From contig NZ_JAUFPS010000085.1 of assembly GCF_030409315.1 (NCBI RefSeq), positions 1 to 36,303 on the forward strand: a DNA stretch of 36,303 bases, given 5' to 3'. The stretch is from Mucilaginibacter flavus (GTDB taxonomy: Bacteria > Bacteroidota > Bacteroidia > Sphingobacteriales > Sphingobacteriaceae). Positions 29,612-36,303 of this stretch are shown here, piece after piece (the first letter of the stretch is position 1; the number at the start of each line of letters is the position of its first letter). The notes under the pieces are model-generated. The model made no database searches and was not told the origin of the DNA. It saw only the letters and a program-made list of their open reading frames with translations. The translations under genes and the position numbers were made by a program.

Positions 29612-32440
29612 ATGACCCCTGATAATCAACGCCCCCCGCTTTATCCGAAAAGATATTTACTGGCCTGCCTGTTTTTAATAATAACTGCAAGTGCCTATTC
29701 GCAACAAAAAACAAAAGAGCCGCAGCTAAAAATACTGCGCGGCATGAAGGCAACCGATTCGGCAGCCGTTTTTGCAAAAAAACTGATCGACTCGGCCCGC
29801 AAACATCACGATCAACCTTTTGAGGCGCGTGTATTACTGGCGCAAGCTTACCAGGCTTATGGCATCGGCAATGAAAAAGAAGCCCTTGCCTTTGGCAGGC
29901 AGGCCCATAAGGCAGCCTCGCCGGCCGATACCACCACCTACGAAAAATCGGCAACGATGGTGGCTTACATGTTAAGCAGGCAAGGGAAAACCGTTGATGC
30001 CCTGAATGTTGTTTTTACCATTTTAAAAGAGTGCGAAGCCCGTGGGTGGAAGGCCGCCGGTATAGATGCCAAAATGTGCCTGGCTGATATTTATCGCGTT
30101 ATTAAAAACGTAAAGCAGGCTCTACCCTATGCCCAGCAGGCAGCCAATGATGCTTTAAGCATAAAAGATACCGCTGCTTATACGTTTGCGTTAAGCAACA
30201 TATCCAACATCATTTCTGAAAATGATACCACGCAGGCCACCAACCAAAAAGCGGCCCGCATACTGGAACAAATATTACAGCCCAGGTATCAAAAGTTTAT
30301 AAGCGATTTTACACGCTCGCGCTATTTAGGCAACCTGGCCCGGTTATATATCAGAAACGGACAGGATAACCTTGCTATAGCAACTTTAATTCAATCGATG
30401 GATATAGCCAAAAAGGGAAACTTTAAATCCCTGCTAAAGCACGATTTAAATGAATTAATGACTTTATACCGTAACCGGGGCGATTATAAAACGGCCATTA
30501 AATACGGCGAACAAACCATTGCGGTTGAACCTGGTGAGCAAACCAGCATATCCCTGCAAAGGAATATATATAACCAGCTTATGTTATCGTACAAGGGGGC
30601 TAAAGATTATAAAAACGCGCTTAAATACGCCGATTTTTATCACAAGCTAAACGATAGCATCACTGCTGCCGAAACCGCGCGTAGTGCCGATGAACTTGAT
30701 AAAAAATACCGGGCAGATAAGCGCCTGCTGCTGGCATCTACGCAAACCAAGCTCCTGTCTGTACAGCGCGATTATATTATTGCCATAGCGGCGCTGGTAG
30801 TGATTGCTTTTGGTATTATGTACAACTGGCTCATCGCCAAAAAGAAACGCGAAGCAGCCTTAATGACCGAAGAACACAAACAGTTGGAAAAACTGGATGC
30901 GCTTAAAACACGCTTCTTTGCCAATATAAGCCATGAATTACGCACGCCATTAACGCTTATTTTGGGGCCGGCAGATCAATTACTTAACAGCCCCGATGAA
31001 CAAAGTAAAGATCAACAGCAAAAAAATCTTACTACCATATCGCGCAACAGCAAAAAATTGTTAAACATGGTTAACGAACTGCTTGACCTGGGTAAGCTGG
31101 AAGCTGGTAAATTAACACTAAAGGTAACACCGGTAGCATTGGCAAGGTTTATTAAAGTAACCTACCAGGGCTTTTCTTCGGCAGCGGAGTATAAAAAATT
31201 ACAATACCGGTTGGATTGCGCCATTGCCGACGATATTTTTGTGCAGCTTGACGAAGATAAATTTGAAAAAATTTGCAATAACCTGATTAGTAATGCCATA
31301 AAGTTTACGCCGGCATCAGGCTCAATAACGGTTTCCGCCCGAATAGCAGGTAAGCAAATAGAATTTATGGTGGCTAATACAGGCACCGGCATCCACCCCG
31401 ACGATATGCCCCATATTTTTGACAGGTATTACCAGGGCCGGCGCCAAGAAGATTCCTATGAGGGCGGAACCGGTATTGGCCTGGCCATTACCCGTGAATT
31501 TGCCGAACTTATGAACGGCAGCGTATTTATTGATAACACCTGGGGTGTTGGCACTACGTTTCATGTCGCCATTCCTCTGATACCCGCAAAACCTGCAACC
31601 TTAACCCCTGTACCAACTTTACATTATGAATCAATAGATGCAAAAATCAACAGCAACGCGTTTAATAAGCCCACCATTCTTTTGGTAGAAGATCATCATG
31701 AAATGGCTGCCTATGTTGCCAGCATATTGAGCCCTTTTTACACGCTGACAACCGCGCTGAACGGAGCGGTGGCCATAAGCATGCTTCATAAAATGACCGA
31801 ATTGCCACAGCTGATCATTACAGATGTAATGATGCCCGAAATGGATGGCTTTACGTTATTGCAAAAGCTTAAAGAAAGCCTCACCTTTTGTAATATACCT
31901 GTAATTATACTAACCGCCCTTGCCGATAATCATAATAAATTAAAGGCTTTGCATACCGGTGTTGATGATTATATCACCAAACCATTTTTAAGTAGCGAAC
32001 TTATTGCCCGTACTACCAACCTCATTAACAATGCCGCCGCGCGGGCAGTTGTGTCAAATCCGGATTTGGAAGAATTGGGTGATGCGGCCGACGTGAAAAC
32101 AGCCATACCGGCGGTTTCTCCTGCCGATCTGGCCTGGCTGGCCGAAATTGAAGCACTTGTGCGGAAACAGGTGGGCAAAGTAGAGTTTAACCTCGGCATG
32201 TTAAGTTATGATTTATCCATCAGCGAGCGGCAGCTATTCAGGCGCATTAAAAACGTAACCGGCCTTACACCCAACAAATACATACGTGCTATAAGGCTGC
32301 AAATTGCGCGCGAGGCCATTGAAAGCGGCAAATACCGTACCCTTGCCGAAATTTCGTACGTGGCAGGGTTTGATACACCCGCCTATTTTGCCAAATTATT
32401 TAAAGAGCAATATGGCCGTGATGTAAACGATTTACTATAA
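29612..32440 (+). CDS. hybrid two-component regulator: TPR sensor, histidine kinase, receiver, AraC-type output
   Basis: This single protein joins sensing, phosphotransfer and DNA binding. From ATG 29612 it has 942 residues (a TTG at 29606 is an alternative). Order: signal or anchor segment (about 12-30), helical TPR-like repeats (about 40-375), one transmembrane helix (about 387-407), HisKA with FFANISHELRTPL (His441), HATPase (about 545-657, NNLISNAIKFTP and GGTGIGLAITREFAELMNG), receiver (about 686-800, phospho-acceptor Asp738 in ITDVMMPEMDGF, and ITKPF) and AraC-type HTH (about 843-942, with LSERQLFRRIK-like ISERQLFRRIK and AGFDTPAYFAKLFKEQYG). Thus TPRs face the periplasm in place of the usual Reg_prop sensor. 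Target genes are not indicated. Confidence 0.93.
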   Translation: MTPDNQRPPLYPKRYLLACLFLIITASAYSQQKTKEPQLKILRGMKATDSAAVFAKKLIDSARKHHDQPFEARVLLAQAYQAYGIGNEKEALAFGRQAHKAASPADTTTYEKSATMVAYMLSRQGKTVDALNVVFTILKECEARGWKAAGIDAKMCLADIYRVIKNVKQALPYAQQAANDALSIKDTAAYTFALSNISNIISENDTTQATNQKAARILEQILQPRYQKFISDFTRSRYLGNLARLYIRNGQDNLAIATLIQSMDIAKKGNFKSLLKHDLNELMTLYRNRGDYKTAIKYGEQTIAVEPGEQTSISLQRNIYNQLMLSYKGAKDYKNALKYADFYHKLNDSITAAETARSADELDKKYRADKRLLLASTQTKLLSVQRDYIIAIAALVVIAFGIMYNWLIAKKKREAALMTEEHKQLEKLDALKTRFFANISHELRTPLTLILGPADQLLNSPDEQSKDQQQKNLTTISRNSKKLLNMVNELLDLGKLEAGKLTLKVTPVALARFIKVTYQGFSSAAEYKKLQYRLDCAIADDIFVQLDEDKFEKICNNLISNAIKFTPASGSITVSARIAGKQIEFMVANTGTGIHPDDMPHIFDRYYQGRRQEDSYEGGTGIGLAITREFAELMNGSVFIDNTWGVGTTFHVAIPLIPAKPATLTPVPTLHYESIDAKINSNAFNKPTILLVEDHHEMAAYVASILSPFYTLTTALNGAVAISMLHKMTELPQLIITDVMMPEMDGFTLLQKLKESLTFCNIPVIILTALADNHNKLKALHTGVDDYITKPFLSSELIARTTNLINNAAARAVVSNPDLEELGDAADVKTAIPAVSPADLAWLAEIEALVRKQVGKVEFNLGMLSYDLSISERQLFRRIKNVTGLTPNKYIRAIRLQIAREAIESGKYRTLAEISYVAGFDTPAYFAKLFKEQYGRDVNDLL

Positions 32441-32577
32441 CTATTAAGTTAATTTTTTGCCTAAAAGCTGCAAAAATATCGACATTATTGTCTTTTTGGC
32501 GGTTTTGTATAGTAAAATGGCAGTTTTGTTAAGGCAGTTTGATTCACTTTTGCTTGCATAAAGTTACCCCTATAATA

Positions 32578-32784
32578 ATGAATGTGATAGTTAACGAACA
32601 AATGTTAAATCAAAACAATGAACCTCAGCAAATAAAAATAGCGGTGAGTTGCCCACGTTGTAAAAACAACTTTTGCCAACGAATTCCACGCGGATCTACA
32701 GTAAAATTGCTGCTCCCCTGGTTATCGGTCAAACATTACTTCTGCGATAGGTGCTTCAAAAAATTCTATAAATCAGATAAATAA
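32578..32784 (+). CDS. small Cys-rich protein, possible zinc-ribbon
   Basis: From ATG 32578 the product has 68 residues; the frame reaches back to a TTG at 32539, but the ATG start is preferred. C25xxC28 (SCPRCKN), C33 and C56xxC59 (FCDRCFKK) form two pairs that could bind zinc in a ribbon. The C-terminus is basic. No signal peptide. I do not recognise the family. It follows the hybrid regulator on the same strand by 137 bp and is convergent with the ComA-like gene. A role in nucleic acid binding is only suggested by the zinc pattern. Confidence 0.6.
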   Translation: MNVIVNEQMLNQNNEPQQIKIAVSCPRCKNNFCQRIPRGSTVKLLLPWLSVKHYFCDRCFKKFYKSDK

Positions 32785-32854
32785 TTTTTTTAAATCTTTT
32801 ACCAATTGTTTACCCCCTTACCCAGCCGGTTTTTGGCTTAATCGGCAAAATATC

Positions 32855-32875
32855 CCACAGCTTATATAGCTGTGG
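32855..32875. other. hairpin CCACAGCT / AGCTGTGG
   Basis: Eight-bp perfect arms around TATAT, extended by TATC/GATA with one bulge. No T run follows. It lies between the convergent CxxC and ComA-like genes and may stabilise 3' ends. Confidence 0.4.
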
Positions 32876-32987
32876 TGATATGGGTAATTAAAACGCCCAA
32901 TTAAAGATTTCAAATAGCCATGTAGTTTTAGGGCAATTAAAAAAAACTCGCTGTACCGCCCTTTTCCACTTGTATACCTAAACTTTA

Positions 32988-33018
32988 AAAGCCTTTGGAG
33001 GTACTCCCCAAAGGCTTT
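32988..33018 (-). terminator. terminator of the ComA-like gene
   Basis: Arms AAAGCCTTTGG and CCAAAGGCTTT (32988-32998 and 33008-33018) with a 9-nt loop lie 24 bp past the minus-strand stop. Read on the minus strand a short T run follows. Confidence 0.6.
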
Positions 33019-33041
33019 ATAATTTTTGTAATTATGGTTAA

Positions 33042-33803
33042 TTATAACCCCAGGAAATGATCAAATGTATCGCTGCGGATACCCAGGCGCAAGGTTTCAA
33101 GCGGGATAATATCGGCAGGGGCTATGTTGCCTAAACTCACATTGGCGCCAATCAGTTTAATAAACCAAACCTGCTGCGCTTTTTGCGGGGCCTCCCAAAT
33201 AATGGTGCCTTCGGGTATCTGGGTCAATATTTCATCTACCAAACCCTGCCTAACTTCTCCCGAATCGCGGTAAATGCCAACGTTGCCACTTTCACGGGCC
33301 TCGGCAATAACTTTCCATGAACCGGCTTCAATTTCGGCATTCATTAATTTGATCCATTTATATGGCGCGAAGATTTTTTGTACATCCTTTGAACCCACTT
33401 CAGATATTACAGTAACCTGTTTGGCCAGTTTGCTAATGTAATCACATTTAATATCGTGTTCAATGGTGATAGATCCGTCTGATACCTCGCAATGCTCCAA
33501 TTGGTATTTATCCAACAGGCGCCTGTAATCATCAAACTGGTTACGAACGATAAAGGCTTCAAACAGGGTACCGCCAAAATAAACCGGGATACCAGCCTGT
33601 TTGTATAGTTTTATTTTCTCATCCAGGTTTGGAGTTACATAGGAGGTAGCCCAGCCCAGTTTTACAATATCAGTATAAGTACCCCCAACTTCAATAAAAT
33701 CCTCAACCTGCCTTAAGCTTAGTCCCTTATCCATTACCATGGTAATGCCTTTATCCCGGGGTTTAGTTGTACGCTCTGGTAAGTTATTGATAGTGTAATT
33801 CAT
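33042..33803 (-). CDS. ComA-like phosphosulfolactate synthase
   Basis: ComA adds sulfite to phosphoenolpyruvate to give phosphosulfolactate, the first step to coenzyme M in methanogens. The 253-residue product follows the family: TKPRDKGITMVMDKGLSL (residues 13-30), VGGTYTDIVKLGWATSY, GIPVYFGGTLFEAF, CEVSDGSITI and VISEVGSKD, with IIWEAPQKAQQVWFIKLIGANVSLGNI. Bacteria do not make coenzyme M in the archaeal manner as a rule; in Bacteroidetes the product may feed sulfolactate or sulfonate metabolism, for example toward cysteate-derived sulfonolipids. That link is inference. No ComB or ComC gene is adjacent. Family call is good; pathway unknown. Confidence 0.82.
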   Translation of the reverse strand: MNYTINNLPERTTKPRDKGITMVMDKGLSLRQVEDFIEVGGTYTDIVKLGWATSYVTPNLDEKIKLYKQAGIPVYFGGTLFEAFIVRNQFDDYRRLLDKYQLEHCEVSDGSITIEHDIKCDYISKLAKQVTVISEVGSKDVQKIFAPYKWIKLMNAEIEAGSWKVIAEARESGNVGIYRDSGEVRQGLVDEILTQIPEGTIIWEAPQKAQQVWFIKLIGANVSLGNIAPADIIPLETLRLGIRSDTFDHFLGL

Positions 33804-34036
33804 ATTAATAGATGGTTATAGCCTATAACTAAAAGTTCTAACGGTCGCAAATCTCGTAAAAAAAAAGCACAGGTAAAATGCCGGACATGTTAAATTTAAA
33901 TTAAGGTGAACTCAATAGTCAATATCGTGGTTTAAAAAGGTACACATCAATCTGTAATAACATAGTTACACCTTTTTTAAATCTGCATTTTTAAAAGGAA
34001 ATAAGTATTTTGTTTTGCCATTATTAGTATCACCAT

Positions 34037-35737
34037 ATGAAAAGCAAATTATTACGTGTATTACCTCTATTGTTAAGCATTTCGACAAGTATTTTCGCCC
34101 AAAAATCATATACCGGTAATGAGGCTGCCGATAGAGTGCAGGCAGAACGGGAAAAAGCCAATAAAATATTTTATAAAACCCATGCAACGCCCGCCGAGAT
34201 AGAGAAAGGCATAACCATATTAAAAAACTCCATTGCATTTTTAGATAGCCTCCCTATTAAAGAAATGGCTCCTGCCAACGCCTACCTATGGTCGCGCCGG
34301 TCTGACGTTAACCGCAATTTGGCCACCGGCTACGCCTTGTTAAACAAAAAAGATTCAGCTTTAATATCGCTCGAAAAAATGTACGCCAATGGGGTTACAA
34401 GTGGTGTAGTCAACTTTTTACAGGGGGAGCCGGCATTAAATGGCTTACGTGATGAGCCCCGTTATATTGCCATTATACAAAAGCTAAACAACCAAAAAGC
34501 CCTTTGGCAAAATACCGCGTTTAGTACCCAATATCGGCCAGATATCCCCGCAGCCGAAAAAATAGCAGGCTTATCTTTATTATGGGCTCAGGCCAAGTAC
34601 AACTTTGCCAATTTTGACCTGGTTAATATCGACTGGAACCAAACCTATTTAGATTATTTGCCCAAGGTTAAAAACACCAAATCGACAGCCGAATATTACA
34701 AGGTACTCATCAACTTTTATGCACAGCTAAAAGATGGGCACAGCAACGTTGTGCCACCAGACTCCGTAATTTCACAATTTTATAGTCGGCCACCTTTCCG
34801 CACGGAATTAGTTGAGGGGCGAGTATTTGTAAACCAGGTTTTCAGTGATAGTCTGTATAAATCGGGCATAGTACCAGGTTTAGAAATTATCAAAATAAAT
34901 CAAGAGCCGGTTATAAGCTATGCCGAAAAGAACGTGAAACCTTACCAAAGCAGCTCAACTCCGCAGGATATGGAGATCAGGGAATTTTCGTATGGGTTGC
35001 TATCGGGCCCGCCAACCGAACCCATTGTTTTTGAGTTTAAAAACAAAGTCGGTAAAATTATAAACCGCACAATTAACCGTACCGGCTATCATGATATAAA
35101 AAAAATAAAAACCCTGGTATACGAAACCATAGGCAATATTGGGTACTTAACCATCAATGATTTTGAGGACGATAAAATAATAAAACAGCTCGATTAGCTT
35201 TACACCACTTCAATAAGCAAAACCAAAGGGCTCATTATCGATATCAGGTACAACGGCGGCGGCGATGGCGGCATTGGCTTTGCGATAATTAAACGCTTAA
35301 CCAATAAACCGTTTGAAAACTCGGCATCAAAGGTGCTAACCATCACATCTAAGCCTTATGCCGAACCAAGATGGCTTGAGAACGGCAGCGGCGAATGGGG
35401 ACCACACGGCAAAATATTTTATAAAAAACCGGTAGTGGTGTTAATTGGCCCGCGTACATTTTCGGCAGCCGAAGATTTTACGGTGGCCTTTGATTACATG
35501 AAGCGGGGTAAATTAATAGGTCTGCCAACGGGCGGCAGTACCGGGCAGCCGGTTCCTTTCAATTTACCTGGCGGGGGGGCCGCACGGGTATGTGGCAAAC
35601 GCGACACCTACCCCGATGGAAAAGAATTTGTTGGAGTGGGTATTATGCCGGATATTACCGTGAAAAGAACCATCAAGGATTTGCAAAACGGAATAGACGC
35701 GACAAAGAATAAAGCGTTGGAGGTTCTGAATAAATAA
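34037..35737 (+). pseudogene. S41 family peptidase interrupted by an in-frame TAG
   Basis: Read through, the frame encodes 566 residues: signal peptide (about 1-22, ending IFAQ), a helical N-terminal part, a PDZ-like region (about 265-340) and the S41 (C-terminal processing peptidase) catalytic domain. Codon 387 is TAG (35195-35197); everything downstream stays in the same frame with no other change. The stop falls just before TKGLIIDIRYNGGGDGG, so the truncated product lacks the catalytic serine (Ser476 in TFSAAEDF) and the end of the domain with GSTGQP. Either the gene is a recent nonsense pseudogene, the stop is a sequencing error, or it is read through or suppressed. Loss of a single base is excluded since the frame is kept. 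An ORF starting at a GTG at 35333 exists but is only the tail. Confidence 0.85.
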
Positions 35738-36303
35738 ACCAGGATACCCGGTATTAAAACGGCTCGGTATAGTTGGGGATTTATATACCGGCTATGAAAT
35801 GTTAAAAAATGAAGTCATGCTGAACGGAGTAAAGGCTCTTCTTCATTAGAAAAATAGGCGTCTTACAGGGCAAAGAAGATTCCCAGGATGTAATGGGCAT
35901 GAATATGTGATCTGAGCGCTGTCGAAATACTTGTTCGGCTTGCTTCGCTGGTCACGCCTCTTCACCTGCAGAGGAAACAGCACTTAAGGAATTTGTTGGC
36001 TTTTCATCTATACACAATATCCACCACCGCTCCGAGGCACCTTTTCTGGCGAAGCCGAAGGACGGGCGCCGGGTGAGTCTTCCAAGTTATCGGTTTATTT
36101 GCAATTAGATAAGTGTAATTCACGGTCTTTTCCGGATTTTAAATCGGCAACAAAATAAGGGGCTTAATCTCTTAAACGACCATCAGTAATCTGTAAAATA
36201 TAAAACCCGCTTAAAACAAAGAAGAGGCTGTATCATAAAACAAATGGTACAGTCTTTTTTTATAATCTGCTAATCGAAGATTAGACAATTTAATGAATTG
36301 AGA
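35738..36303. other. gene-free end of the window
   Basis: This 566-bp stretch has no convincing reading frame. It contains GTCATGCTGAAC at 35814-35825, a match to the start of the 92-bp element at 18625, and an imperfect hairpin with T run at 36222-36260. It may be a degraded repeat region or lie before a mobile element that begins outside the window. Confidence 0.5.
36222..36260. terminator. imperfect hairpin with T tract near the window end
   Basis: AAGAGGCTGTA and TACAGTCTTTT pair with two G-T wobbles around a 15-nt loop, followed by T. GAGGCTGT also resembles ends of some insertion sequences, so it may be an IS end rather than a terminator. Confidence 0.35.

Noticed and set aside
35333..35737. 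Separate GTG-start gene for the S41 tail
   Set aside because: It is in the same frame as the upstream part and carries only the end of one S41 domain, so it is the rest of the interrupted gene.

Overview
This window is chromosomal DNA of a Bacteroidetes bacterium, most likely family Sphingobacteriaceae and close to Mucilaginibacter or Pedobacter. The signs are a GldD gliding lipoprotein, a hybrid two-component protein with an AraC-type output, a TonB receptor with a carboxypeptidase-regulatory-like domain, DUF6515 and DUF6660 family proteins, several exact TAnnTTTG promoter boxes (the Bacteroidetes -7 element) and weak or absent Shine-Dalgarno sequences. The assignment is inferred from gene content and style; no rRNA or tRNA gene was seen.

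Layout. 1-9.4 kb: uvrA and a lytic transglycosylase on the minus strand, an RsuA/RluB-type pseudouridine synthase with a long repetitive disordered N-terminus, an exported lactonase, a lipocalin-like lipoprotein, and a minus-strand run of a GTG-start protein that may be a DNA polymerase III psi-like subunit, rdgB and a 56-residue ORF. 9.6-14.6 kb: a compact plus-strand run of a SurA-like chaperone, a MoxR ATPase, a Cys-rich DUF6660 protein and a TonB-dependent receptor. 14.6-19.6 kb: DUF1543, an exported msrA-msrB pair joined by an ATGA overlap, a degenerate thiamine-pyrophosphokinase-like protein, a Gly/Tyr-rich DUF6515 protein and a DUF1835 protein. 19.8-25.8 kb: a GHL10 glycoside hydrolase, a membrane-anchored coiled-coil protein, a GH20 beta-N-acetylhexosaminidase and a DUF4198 protein. 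25.8-32.8 kb: a fused E1 alpha-beta 2-oxoacid dehydrogenase, the aroE-gldD pair, a TPR/histidine kinase/receiver/AraC hybrid regulator and a small CxxC protein. 33-35.7 kb: a ComA-like phosphosulfolactate synthase and an S41 peptidase gene interrupted by one in-frame TAG. The last 566 bases hold no convincing gene.

Themes. Many genes concern the envelope: exported folding and repair (SurA, MsrA, MsrB), peptidoglycan or amino-sugar turnover (transglycosylase, GH20, GHL10) and outer-membrane uptake. The spaces between genes are rich in palindromes: strong bidirectional terminators between convergent genes, a duplicated terminator, two 31-bp palindromes that differ by a compensating base pair, a 110-bp nested inverted repeat, a 92-bp element with a hairpin at each end, and GGACTTT-type low-complexity tracts.

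I found no CRISPR array, prophage, secretion cluster or defence island. The most unusual items are the possible psi-like clamp-loader subunit, the TPK-like protein lacking the expected active-site motifs, the interrupted S41 gene and the covarying palindromes.
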